A DNA stretch of 64,000 nucleotides from Ceriagrion tenellum (lineage: Eukaryota; Arthropoda; Insecta; Odonata; Coenagrionidae), in the NCBI GenBank assembly GCA_963169105.1, contig OY720639.1, forward strand, positions 92,578,559-92,642,558, written 5' to 3'. A model generated the notes under the pieces. It saw nothing but the letters and a program-made list of their open reading frames with translations. It was not told the DNA's origin and did not search any database. Below, one piece after another: positions 35,960 to 46,700 of the stretch. The stretch's first letter is position 1. Every line of letters starts with the position of its first letter. The position numbers and the translations under genes were made by a program.

Positions 35960-36160
35960 TGCTCCATTTAGGAGGATTTTGTATCCTGCCCTCGACGTAA
36001 AACGGTCGGCGACAGACAAAGTCTGCCATTCCCTCACCTCAAGCTCTTTTTTGTGCTCTTTATGCTTTGTTTTAATTGGCCGTTTGGTTTTCCCTACGTA
36101 GCTACAGCCACAGGAACATGGAGTCGCAGATTTCCCTTCCGGATGAAGAGGAGGAATACC
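35960..36160 (-). pseudogene. PLE GIY-YIG endonuclease remnant
   Basis: Minus-strand frame reads ATPCSCGCSYVGKTKR near 36090-36135, PIKTKHKEH near 36050-36090, and after a shift SVADRFTSRAGYKILL near 35970-36015. The pattern is PCSCGxSYIGxTxRxxxxRxxEH ... SAVAEHxxxxGHKIxF. YIG is changed to YVG and the GIY motif is not visible. Confidence 0.75.
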
Positions 36161-36242
36161 ATCTATTAAAGATGGACGGAATCAGTGTTTGTCAAACTCC
36201 GTCAGAATATGCCGCACGCTGAGAGAGCCATCAACCGTGTAT

Positions 36243-36272
36243 CTGAAGATGGCATAACTGCCGAAACCAGTT
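36243..36272 (+). ncRNA. Hammerhead ribozyme-like motif (5', inverted pseudo-LTR of the PLE)
   Basis: CTGAAGA (36243-36249), stem II GGC/GCC with ATAACT loop, GAAA (36263-36266), CCAG and TT. All core bases are intact and stem II pairs perfectly. It is the inverted partner of 35131-35160. Confidence 0.6.
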
Positions 36273-36369
36273 GTTCTTGTAATTATAAATCTGTGTAAGA
36301 CACAAAGTTTTGTTTACTACAATCTAGTGGAAAATTACTAATTCTGCACTTTATTCCTCCGAGACTCTT

Positions 36370-36860
36370 TTCGAGGCTACCGTTAGAGCACAGCCGACTG
36401 GATGCTAGCTGATCACCCCATGCCACGCTCCCTTTATCGCCTCGTGCGCACACAAGAGACCCCCGTCTCGTGAATGAGGAGAACGGGTGGGATGGGGGAA
36501 GGATGGGTGGGAGGGTATAGTGGCAGGGGGATGGAGGGGAGGGAATGCACGTAAGGGAGGGGGGAAGAGAGGGAGGGTAAAGTGAAAGTGAAACCGCGCG
36601 GCGGCTGCGGGAGGGGAAGTGGGAAAGGGGTAGATAGGGGAGGTAACGGAGGGGGAGTGGTGGCAGGGGGTGCGAGCGCGTGCAGGCGGCGCGGCGCCCG
36701 GGACTGTGGTGGTGGGGTGGGGTGGGTTACAGAGGGGTGGGGGATGTGGCAGGGTGTGGGTGGAGGGGAACGAGGCAGAGGAATCCCGTTTCCCAGGGTT
36801 TCCCGTCTACCTAGGGTCGCTACCATTTTGTAGCCCAGCCAAGGGTGGATAGGCAGCAAT
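36370..36860. other. G-rich island with G-quadruplex motifs
   Basis: Strongly G-skewed plus strand. Two runs meet the G-quadruplex rule (four or more G3+ tracts, loops up to 7): 36485-36515 with loops T, AT, AAGGAT, T, A; and 36714-36743 with loops T, T, TTACAGA, T. CpG-rich near 36590-36700. The minus-strand open frame at 36434-36883 is P-rich, without a domain, and is a by-product of composition. Confidence 0.7.
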
Positions 36861-37109
36861 GGTGCGGGTAAACTAGAAATCATCTGCTGGGCATCATGCC
36901 TTCTTCAATTAATTTATGCTGGAATGGCGTAAAAATAGAGAAACAGGCGAGAGACTTATAGATTCAACACAATTCCGTTTTTTTTAGTTCAGCACTTTAG
37001 GTTGTTAGAGTGATCTTCTACTTCTCATAAAATAAATTATCTCGTCTTTCCAATGATAAAAAAATATTAGACACTTCACATTATACTTAGCGATACTTTT
37101 GTAAATTTA

Positions 37110-37475
37110 TCTTGCGCAGATCTGCGTGGCAAGGAGAGACGGTAAACATAGAGGTGATGAAGGGTAGGGACGGATGGATATACTACGAGGGAGAGTGAGG
37201 CAGGGAAACCCAACGACATAATTTAAAGGTTAACAAGCAAGGTGGCTAGTATTAAAAATCAGCTATCACCATGATTTTACCATAAAGGTCTCAATGTGAG
37301 TCGAATAGAAATGGGCGGGAGGTAATAGAGAGTCATCCCACGTCTTAAAGCCATGGTATTGGAATCAATTAGATTAGGTTTTCTAATTAACCGTCCGCAC
37401 TAAACAAATTTTTGCATAAGTTTGAAAGATCCAAAGCTTTAGTTCCAAAATTTTGCAAGAGCTTTGGGATGAATA
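37110..37475. repeat. Dispersed repeat, copy B (SINE-free)
   Basis: Partner of 27623-28145, same orientation, collinear over its whole length except that it lacks the SINE and reads straight through ATTAGATTAGGTTTTC. A LINE scrap follows at 37545. Confidence 0.8.
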
Positions 37476-37544
37476 TTTTGATAAAGTTGCCTTTTCCACA
37501 CTTTCATATTATACTCAATGAGCCACATAAGTGATATTAAATGC

Positions 37545-37765
37545 AAAAGAATGAGATAGGCAGGACACTTGCTAAGGAAAGAGGACGGGTATACGGTGAA
37601 GGAGGTTTTGAGGGGAAATCCAGAAGGAGGACGACCCCAGGGAATACCATGATAGAGATGGTGGAGCCAAGTAAAGATAGATTTGGAGAAGGTTGGAGCT
37701 GCGGAGGAGGATTCAATGGACCGAAAGAGATGGATGGGGATATGTTGGTGCAGCTAAATATCAAC
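37545..37765 (+). pseudogene. LINE C-terminal scrap
   Basis: Translation gives RMRxAGHLLRKEDG near 37550-37590, then VKEVLRGNPEGGRPQGIP near 37595-37650, two stops, RWWSQVKIDLEKVGA near 37658-37703, and EEDSMDRKRWMGI near 37705-37742. This is the conserved LINE tail (RxRWxGHxxRM, GRRPRGRPRxRWxxxVxxDL, AxDRxxWR). Clade not assigned. The overlapping longer open frame (37541-37891) is in another frame and is not real. Confidence 0.75.
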
Positions 37766-38104
37766 TTTGATATAAATGGTCCAGGGAGTGAGAGTAAGAG
37801 TGATATTATACTTCTTAATATATTTGCTGAGAAACTTACCAGTCATTTTATATGGGACATGGTCTTGAAAGACAATTTTCAATTCGTCTAGGGAGACAAG
37901 TTTCTATGCATAATCAGCAATTTTTAAGCATATGAAATTGGCTAACCGCAATTATTATTGCAGAATTGCAAAGCTATCTTCAGTGGTTAAGCGTATTTCC
38001 AGCGCACGTCGTGAAAAATAATGAGTCAACATCTTACAGATGTGAAGATATAAAATTACTAAGGTTTTCAGTAAAACAACCTGTGAAAACTTTTGAGTCA
38101 AATT

Positions 38105-39240
38105 ACTTTAAGGGGTGAACAGTAGAATTTTTTCTCTTACTGCGCGTTGTTTTGGGGCTGTCCAACCGCGTACGTTGACATTGGTCGACAACGGTTTCGG
38201 TAGCCATCCTGCTACCGTCTTCAGGTCGAAGGTGGTGAGAATCTGATTGTGGCCGCTGTTTGTGGTCGTTAAGAAAGCTTTCGGCGGATAACTGAATAAC
38301 GGCTCTCCTTTGACAGTAATTTTGTTTTTTAGAATTTAATTGTATGTCCCTTCTCACTCCAGGCATGTTCCGCTACGGGAGACAAGTTGAATTGTTTGTC
38401 ACCCTTGCATGCTCCTTTAGTCTTGTGCCCATGGACCTGCATGTTTCGCCAATGTATGATCTTCCGCATGAGCATGGCACCTGGTAGATACCTTCGTATG
38501 ACGCTTGTGGGATGCGGTCCTTGGTCCTGGCATAATGTTCTTTATCTTAGTCACACAATTGAATCTTGTAAACACGTTGTGCTTTCTTAATTTGCTTGCA
38601 GTTTTTTTCGATGTTCCCGCAACAAACGGGATAGTCATGCGTTCTCTTGGTTCTGTTGGTTTTTCCTCTTTACGGCTACTTTGTTCCCCAGAAGGCCGGT
38701 TCAATTTCTTCTCCACCTTTGCGGTTCTTTTCAGGACCAAAGAGTTCGTGTAGCCGTCCCTTATTAGAGCTGTGGTCAGGTGCTTCTTCTCAAAATCAAA
38801 TGATTCTGCGTCCGCGATGCTATAGGTTTGGTGGAATAGCGTTGTCACAACGGATGCCTTCTGACAGGGATAATGATGTGATGTAGCGTTATGATATCGG
38901 TCCGTATGCGTTGCCTTCCGATGAACCGCGTGGCTGAAATTTTCGTTGCTTTTTCTTCCCACCATGATGTCCAGAAAAGGTAATTTTCCTTCTTTTTCCT
39001 TTTCCATGGTGAAACGGATGTTACGGTGTTGCGTATTCAAATTGATGAAGAATTTTTCCAATTCTTCTGCACCGTGCGACCAGATGACGAAAGTGTCATC
39101 GACATATCTTAGCCACAGGGTAGATTTCTTGCCGTAGGCGTTGAGTAATAGAACAATAGAACGATAGAACGATATGTGTCTCTACTATTCGTCATCGGTC
39201 TTTCAGTTCCCATATTCATGAACTGCATATAAATATTGTG
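38105..39240 (-). pseudogene. Penelope-like element: end of RT, GIY-YIG endonuclease and 3' end
   Basis: Minus strand, in order: an IYMQF-like lead near 39215-39230; TLWLRYVDDTFVIWSHG with the catalytic YVDD at 39095-39106; EGKLPFLDIMVGRK near 38955-39000; VHRKATHTDRYHNATSHHYP near 38880-38940; QKASVVTTLFH; IPFVAGTSKKTASKLRK near 38595-38650. A frameshift then moves to the frame EGIYQVPCSCGRSYIGETC, with GIY at 38484-38492 and YIG at 38448-38456, then GTRLKEHAR. Another shift leads to SPVAEHAWSEKGHTIKF near 38345-38395. The hammerhead core at 38190-38224 follows. Both catalytic signatures survive but shifts and the missing 5' half make it inactive. PLEs insert by target-primed reverse transcription. 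Confidence 0.9.
38184..38229 (-). ncRNA. Hammerhead ribozyme-like motif at the PLE 3' end
   Basis: Complement: helix I TCGAC (38225-38229), core CTGAAGA (38218-38224), stem II GGTAGC/GCTACC (perfect 6 bp, loop AGGATG), GAAA (38195-38198), short CCG, candidate GUU cleavage triplet, and helix I return GTCGA (38185-38189, 5 bp perfect). This is the best-formed of the hammerhead-like motifs in the window, with both helix I and II paired and all core bases present. Confidence 0.7.
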
Positions 39241-39244
39241 TATC

Positions 39245-41580
39245 TACAGTCATGTACGCAATGAAAAACAAAAATGTCCATAAACCTAGTCATAATTTTT
39301 TACGGTAATTGAGGAATAGAGATTAAAATACCAATGACGTGGAAAAATTGAAAAAGAAACTGTACCTGAATCAGGGCACCATTGTTATAAACGCCGATCC
39401 TATTTGTGTGCCATACATTTTCATTGTTATTCATCGACTTCCATGTCCTATTAGGATTACAAATTGAAGAGCTCTATTTGATTCAATTAATTAACTACAA
39501 TAATCTATGTTTCCCAGCCTATAGTAACTAATTAATTTCATCGTATACCTTTATTATAAACCTTTATTTGCATCCCAGATATTTTCCGTTTCATTTTCGC
39601 ACTACAGCGAGTTATTATATTTACTCTTTGAAGTCAGAATAATTACAAACCACAATGAAAATCCAAAATGACTAATAAACCCTTTTACAATTTTATTTTT
39701 AGGCAAACGAACGGTTTAGTCACATGAGCGACATCTGTAGGTGGCTACATCATCACCTGAAGAGGTCGCCCATGCAAAGTAATCGCTTGTCTGAAAATAA
39801 AACTGTAAACATTTGCCAAGTCATTAAAATTTATCATAATGGCTATTCACGAAGTGAAGCTAGATACCATCTAATGTAATAAAACCACAAGGAAAATTCT
39901 ACTATTGGTGCTAACTTCCCTATGGTTTTTTCCAGCAGTTTTTATGGCCTAATCATTCAACATTGAAAATCAGGTCATGTTATTATAACTGAAGGAGGAC
40001 ATTTAATTTGACATTAATACACATTTGACAACAAATTGCACACAAAAAGAAAGTTATTTTATTAATAGCACAGAAAAGAGCCGACAAATAAAATGGCTGA
40101 TGATTTTTTTTCGTTATTTCCAATTAGGTGTATGGCTGCAAGTAATCTCCCATAGCAAACGTTGGAAATAAAGGAAACAAAAGTTCTGAATATGTGAGTC
40201 TTTTTGGTGTCAACTGTTGGACGCTAAAAGAGCTTCTTGCAGAAATTCATTTTTCATTTTTTCATTCATTCATTTTTTTTGTAATACATCACGTAAAAAA
40301 TAATTTAGCGAGAGAAAAAGAATGTCAAATCTTACCCAATTAGGCACAAATATTTTGCTATTTAGAAACAATTATTACAATTCATCGTTAAATAGCGCGT
40401 AAAATGCAATGAAATTGGAACAAGATAAAGAATTTAACTGCAGATTGTTAAAATGATTAGTATTTTTTTACATTTTTAATCCGGTACGTAAGCTTTTGGT
40501 AAATGCGTTGCAATGACTCCAGATGTGTTTGCTATTTCTGAAACTTAGCCTAAAAGAGAGTTAATAAGCCGGACATATGTTTGCAACAAAAAACACCGAT
40601 CACCACTCATATTTTGAAATGAATTAAAAGGAAGTAAAATGTCAACTATATCATTACATTTCCTCGGAATTTCTTCTATCCTCTGGTGGTTTGTGTACCC
40701 CAGACAACTATGATGTCCACTAGCTATTGATTGTCGTTAATTTGTTTTGATTTATGTAGAAATATCTTTTGTTTTGCAACCAAACTGGTAGTCATTACTA
40801 GCATTAGGTTTTAGCATAGAATCTCAAAAAAGCTGCATTTGTTTTGTAATAGCTTAAATAAAAAGTATTCTTTACCTAGGATAATTAAATAACGTACCTT
40901 TTGTTTATAAAAAAGGTTGAAAATATGTCAAAATTGATTGAATTTTGGCCTTAAAAGAATTTAACTTGGCGCGTTACCCCAGAAGCGATGTTGTCTCATC
41001 CAATCGAGACAAGTGAAGGTCATTGCACTCAATCCTCTTGATCAACCTTTAAATGTTTACCAATCCAACAGAAAATTTACGATATCCTTTCTTTACCGCA
41101 CAGCACAATTTGGAAGATTGAAATGGAAAATTTGAGAGGGAGAAAAAAATAAGCCACATCCTAGCCCACATGTAATGCGTAATCAAAATATTATCATGGA
41201 CAAAGAATATACATAGCCTGAATTTCACACAATACTGTGCATAGCGATGTAACTGACGAGGATGAACCAAAATTAACGGGGCAAAGCTTAACTTGAAACT
41301 ATTTTAAAATTGCTTTGAATTCATGAATTTAAACTAGCATTTGTAAAAGGTGTCTCATTTCAGTGAAATTTCTTAGCAGAGTGAACCCTCATTAATAGTC
41401 ACAAGTCGTCATATAATAAATGATCTATGGTTTTAATATATGGAATGGAAAGCTTTCTAAAAATCTCTTGACTGAGGTGGATAAAGTCATAAATAATGTT
41501 AATAGTAATCATCTCTTACTTTTTACATAATTCATGGTCTTTTAGCCTTAATTTTTTATGCTTTGGGTTTGTCTTATTTT
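39245..41580. other. No gene seen; one possible decayed PLE end
   Basis: AT-rich, no recognised protein. Near 39757 CTGAAGA is followed by GGTCGCC CATGC and AAAG, resembling a PLE hammerhead end whose GAAA is lost; weak. The open frame 41049-41270 (minus) has no domain. Confidence 0.35.
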
Positions 41581-41584
41581 TTAA

Positions 41585-42580
41585 CACTAGAACCGCGGAC
41601 TTTTTCGTATACCTAGAACCGCGGAGGGGGTCATTTTGACCCCTCGTCTTTTCTTGCCATATTTTTAGTATTTTGGGTTTCTTTTGGATACTGCACTATG
41701 TGAAATGAATTATCTGAGATATACAATGAAATTTGAATGATATATGGGCGGTATAAGCGCTAGATAGGCTACCCGCCTTGCACAAATAATGCGTTTTTCG
41801 CATTTTTACTATATGTTCGGCTGAGGATGGGGGAAAAATGTAAATTTTTTTTAAGAAAAAAGAAACACTTTTATTGGTGCAGAGAAGCATACAGTAATGA
41901 AGAATGTAGAATAAATTCGTTTCGTTGGGTAAAAAGAGAAACACTGAACAAGGTAAATGTAGAAAAGGTAAATAAACTACATTGATTACTTTGGTTTTCT
42001 TGTACAATTTTCCGCGCAAACTGATGAATTCGGGTGAATTGCGAAGTATTACATTGTAATTCATGTAATAGAGCTGGCAACTACAATGACACCACACTGG
42101 TAGGGGAGGCACGGTAGGGGAAGGAAGGAGCCTTGAGTGGGGGTAGCCGAGGAAAGGGGGGTGCCCGGAAATTTTCGCGTAGGTCCATTTCTACGCGGCT
42201 CGACTCTCACATTCTTTCAGGCGTCCGCTGGGCGGGTTGCCTTTATCTGCGGCCTAATAAGAAACGACAGAGGTAATCCATGCCATTCCCACACATTCGA
42301 CCTTCGAAAATTACGCTTGCGGTGAATTTCTGCTGCGAAAATATAAAGTTCGGGAACGACAACAGAGCAGGGGTCAAAATGACCCCTACCGCGGTTCTAG
42401 GTATATTGTTGTCTAGTGTTCACAAAAATAGTCCTAGAGCGTCGGAATTTCGCACGAATACGCCTTTCTACAATTCATTAAAAGTCAGAAAATGTCAGGT
42501 TTGTGAAAAAAAAATTAAGTGTGAAATATACATGTTGAAAATCATAAGGGGTCAATTTGACCCCCTCCGCGGTTCTAGTG
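41585..42580. mobile_element. Composite piggyBac-type element (TTAA-flanked, three ends)
   Basis: TTAA at 41581-41584 and 42581-42584. Outer ends are inverted CACTAGAACCGCGGA (41585-41599) and its complement (42566-42580). A second CCTAGAACCGCGGAG lies inside the left end (41612-41626). A further right end is internal: CCGCGGTTCTAGGTATA then CTAGTG at 42413-42418 followed by TTCA, a one-base-changed TTAA. Sub-terminal palindromes GGGGTCAxxxTGACCCC occur at 41627, 42370 and 42548. The left end mirrors the internal right end over ~55 bp, so the original unit was probably 41585-42418 (~834 bp). No transposase is recognised; open frames on the minus strand (41696-42112) show no domain. Confidence 0.8.
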
Positions 42581-42584
42581 TTAA

Positions 42585-43200
42585 ATATGTACTAAAAGAA
42601 TGAGATATTTTCTTAAATTCATTTGTGGTAGTTGGAGCTATCCATCCATCAGATGAATTCGGTCAAAATTACATCATGTATTTTTAAAATTGTATGTTTG
42701 TGTTATTTGCATAACTGTGAAGAAGTATAGATAGACGAAAAATGACAAACGCGATTTATATTGAACATACTATATCAAAAAGATTTTATCTATCCTTTCA
42801 CTTACAAAGATATGACTATCAATTTTGAATTTGATGCTCATATAAATGATTTAGTATTACTTATTTTAGCCATATTTTTATAAATCCAGTTGCAAATATG
42901 CGTTTTATAATTTAGGAACACAATACGAAAGTAGTTTCAAAAATTCAGCATAAAACAGAATATAAAAACTCACGATACCAATTTTCAAAGCATTAGGTGC
43001 ACCATCTTCATTTACTATGCTCTAATTTACCCGCCAATTATAGCCTTTAATAATAGGCATACAATAGGAACTATATTCTCACAAAAAGTAGAATCATGTG
43101 AAAAACTGAAGCGCGTGGGTACGATAAAACAGTTTGGAGAACCGGAGGCAGCGACAAAAGAGTCCTGGAAGCGGAAAACCTACGACCGTAGAAAGTGCAA
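42585..43200. other. No gene seen; AT-rich
   Basis: AT-rich DNA without recognised features. Confidence 0.5.
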
Positions 43201-43213
43201 GGCATGTAAACGT

Positions 43214-43240
43214 AACGTAGTTAACGTAGTTAACGTAGTT
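43214..43240. repeat. 9-bp tandem repeat, 3 copies
   Basis: AACGTAGTT is repeated three times without change, preceded by a partial AACGT unit. It borders the G+C-rich island that follows. Confidence 0.85.
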
Positions 43241-43249
43241 GTAAGTCTT

Positions 43250-43780
43250 TGCTCACACGGGGATGGAGCAAGGACAAGGTAAAGTAAAAAAAGAAGAAGC
43301 AGAGTTGCGAGGGAACATGCTCCGTCGGTTTTTTAACCGGTAACAGAAGCAAAGGAAAAAGAAAAAAGTGGAGAATGCAGGGGGTTGTAAAAGGATTTCG
43401 GCGGGAAAGGAAGGGATGAAGAGAAAGTGGCGACCAAAGGATGGGATGGTGTTGGGAGGGGATGGGGAGGTGTATTACAAAGGTAAAGAGAGTGTGTACA
43501 TGTGTGTGTGTAAGGTTGACTGGTCCACGTGCTCCACGAGGAATTGAAGGGGAGAAGAGGTTTTTTTGGGGGGGGAGTTCCACGGAGAAAAATGAAGAGG
43601 GGCTTCGGTCAGTCGAAAGGGTTGGGAGAGTACGGGGCCCAGTGGTTTGAAAAGAACTCAGAGTGGATGGGGATGCGTAGGCCAAACGGGGTGCGGGAGA
43701 AAAATGGCGAAGGGGCGTAGGCTTGGCGAGTGGGGAGGGAAGTGGTCGGAAAAGATAGTTCGCCCTTGGCCAGATTATTG
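43250..43780. other. G+C-richer, purine-skewed island
   Basis: G/A-rich plus strand with a GT run (43497-43512) and a G run (43568-43576). The minus-strand open frame at 43230-43784 is P/S/L-rich and explained by composition; no domain seen. Same style as the other islands in the window. Confidence 0.5.
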
Positions 43781-43789
43781 GCATTAAAA

Positions 43790-46700
43790 TTATTTTTAAC
43801 TATCAGTTAGGAGAATAAAACTATTTTCCTAATATGATATGTTATTTACAAAAAATAGGCAATCAAGGATTTCGTCAATATTATCTCCATAAAACCAACA
43901 AACATAATTAACTTAATTTTATAAATAATAAATAAATAAAATAAATTTAAAAAAAATTAAAAAATTAATAAGAAATAAACAAACAAAATTAGAGGAAATG
44001 CAACAATATTGGTGCTTCAAACGCCTATTAAATCATTAGAAGAGTGATACCTGCTTCAAATCTGACGAGAGGTAAATGTCGAAATGTGTTACAATAAGAG
44101 TTAAAAATATGTTCATATTCTCAATAGAAAATGCAAGAAAAAAATAACTTTTTGGTGGTGTGATTGGCATTATGAAGATAAAAATACTTTTTTAACACAA
44201 GAGTAATAATAGCAACTATTTCCAAAATTTGATGCGTACTGTTACAGGAATTACAAAAATACGGACTTTGGAATATTTCTGTATCCTCTCCAGAATATTG
44301 GCCATCAAGTAAAATTCTCTTTAGGTTTTATAACTTGTACAACCCTGAAAAAGCAAGAAATTGGTGCTTAAAAATTATACTTGTATTCGAAAAAAGAAAT
44401 TATTTACTCTTAATCTAATAGATAAAAACACATATCAATAACGCCGATCCTTTCTGAGGCACGCTCGGTCGAAAGAGTATCGTTTGTCCAAGAAAGCAAC
44501 GCTTCGATTTCAAAAGTTCTTCCTTGTCTTTCGTTGATAACCAGCATTTCTTCTGCCTTAACCGAGGTACAATTGCCTTATACTCACTTCTTTACCTGAT
44601 TTCCAATCCCCCTAGTATTTATCGTATTAAGAACAACACCTCCCCACTTCATCCATTTCTTTATAGGTCTATCTCTTCCTCTCAGGTATTTTGTGATCAA
44701 GCGTGCACCCATTCATGATCATGATTTACGCACCCATCAAGAGGTAATATATTATTTAAAAAATTATTTGGTATCAAAAATTTATTATATCGTAATTGTT
44801 ATTGCAATAACACTTAGTACTTTTCTACATTAATTTTAATGGTATGACGATGCAGAAAAGCTGTGAAACTCGTCGAACTACTCAAATAAATGTTGATAAG
44901 TACAATGCGTCTTTTTAATATTGATTCTACTGTAAGGCACTTCTACAAAGTAAGGCCTGATGTTGTGAAGTTTAATTATTTCATTTCCAAAGCATTTGAG
45001 TGGCTTAGCATGAAATATTACAGTTCACATTACTCACTTCAAAATGCAAAACCTTCTCGTTGAATCTAAAAATCAAGAATTAAAAATTATTTAGATAACA
45101 AAAACCTAATTAGAACCAAATTTATGTTGGAAGAGACGTTCACTAAACCCAACACGTATTTATAATAATAATTTTGCACTGAATATGTATAATTTAGGGA
45201 AAATGGGTTCTTAACATCTCTTTTCTCACCACTTATCATTTCTTATGACAAAGATGCTTCACGTCAGTTGACGTGTTCCGTCGCAGACGGAGTAAGAAGA
45301 ACACTTCGATAGGCTTGGTTCGCAGCCAACGTTTCAACATACATAAATCTATTCTCTCAGCATGGAGAATCCAGCTAAGCACATTATTTTCATGTACGTT
45401 CATTAGTGGATCACTCAACCCACACAAATTCAATACTTTTTCTGTTACTAATAGCCACTGCATTATGTTTAGTCCCCTGCTCATTTACTTCCTCCACAAG
45501 TCAAATCAAACGAAGAACACTCATTTTTCTCACATAAATCCGATACCGGAGAATTAAATCCATATTCTCTTATGATAAAAAAATCGTAGTAAACCAATCC
45601 TTTGTAATTGCTCAAATTTCTTCCAAGAAGTAAGGACGTGCGTTACGTATTTCTCAAAGGAAGGACAGCAGTTGACTGATAACCAAGATTGGTGTTAACT
45701 GTAACTACCTCAATGATGTATGCTCGCAATTTTTCCTCCTTTCACCCTCTTTCGACTCTATATCAGATATTCTGGTCACCACGGATAAAGGATATGCAAA
45801 AGGATGATGATGGAAGGAGAGAGAGAGAGAGAGGGAGAAAGGATGTGGCGGAAGTGGAAGGGAAATGAAAAAAGAATGGATTTTCATCGGTGAAAGGAAT
45901 AAGAGTATAAGGAATAGAATTTGTTGAAAAGAATGAACGCCACTAGAAAATGGAAAGAGAATAGGGTGGCATACAATAGGGAAAAAATGTAAATGTTCGG
46001 GAAAGGAAAAATTGAATTTTTCTCTGGATTCAAAAACTGGATTTTCCCTGAGGAAATTCATTGAAGTGCCGCAAATACCTTTTTGCCAAGAAGAGAAACT
46101 ACAAAAGGGAAAGTTATCTGCTTCTACCACACATCTGGAGAGTGCAAACCATACTTCCGTACTGCTATATCGGTTTTAAAGAAATTTATATACAATAAGG
46201 CTACATCCGGACAGGAAATAGCTATCCCGCAAACATACAAGTCTAATGGTAAATCATCAGTCTTAGTTTTAATCACTTGCTAAATGAGACAAAAAATATT
46301 TTTGTTAGCAAGCATCCCCCGGATTATTCGCCACTAAAATATGGAAAAAGGATTTCTTCTGTGGTCATGCACTCTTGATTAAGACAAATTTATTCGATTT
46401 ATAGGCAACTCCCTATTGAAATGCATGACATATGAGAGAAGTCAGTTTATTACTTCCATTCAAACACTCTGACATCAACATTCACTTCAATTAGATTTTA
46501 TATTTAGGCCCAGTATCAACTCCACGTAAAGACTCAATGTTCATGCTTCTCAATATTTTTTGGCCACATCACATTGCAGATCAATAAACTCGCACTATTT
46601 CTTAATTATTTAGGGAGAGAAAAGATAAAGGAAATAATTTCGCTGTGAAATTTTGAGAATAGCGTTGAAATAATTATGATACGGAAGTTGTTATGATTTG

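Larger units (their letters stand above)
35041..36323 (-). mobile_element. Truncated Penelope-like element with inverted ends and target duplication
   Basis: CTAGTGGAAA occurs at 35031-35040 and 36324-36333, a perfect 10-bp target duplication. Just inside, the ends are inverted copies of one another: the complement of 35078-35160 and the plus strand 36243-36320 both run CTGA(T/A)GATGGC(G/A)TAACTGC, GAAACC, then CACAAAGTTTTGTTTA. These are inverted pseudo-LTRs as known for PLEs. Between them the minus strand keeps a GIY-YIG endonuclease remnant (35960-36160). The RT is missing. The element is dead but its boundaries are unusually clear. Confidence 0.8.

Noticed and set aside
36434..36883. 149-codon proline-rich open frame (minus)
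   Set aside because: Mirror of the G-rich plus strand with quadruplex motifs; homopolymeric composition, no domain.
41696..42112. Possible piggyBac transposase remnant (138 codons, minus)
   Set aside because: I could not match it to the DDE blocks or the cysteine-rich C-terminus of piggyBac proteins; kept only as an open frame within the element.
43230..43784. 184-codon open frame (minus)
   Set aside because: Proline/serine/leucine-rich by-product of purine skew on the opposite strand; no start context, no domain.
44058..44085. CTGACGA ... GAAA as another hammerhead
   Set aside because: Stem II can form only two pairs and helices I and III are absent; likely chance.
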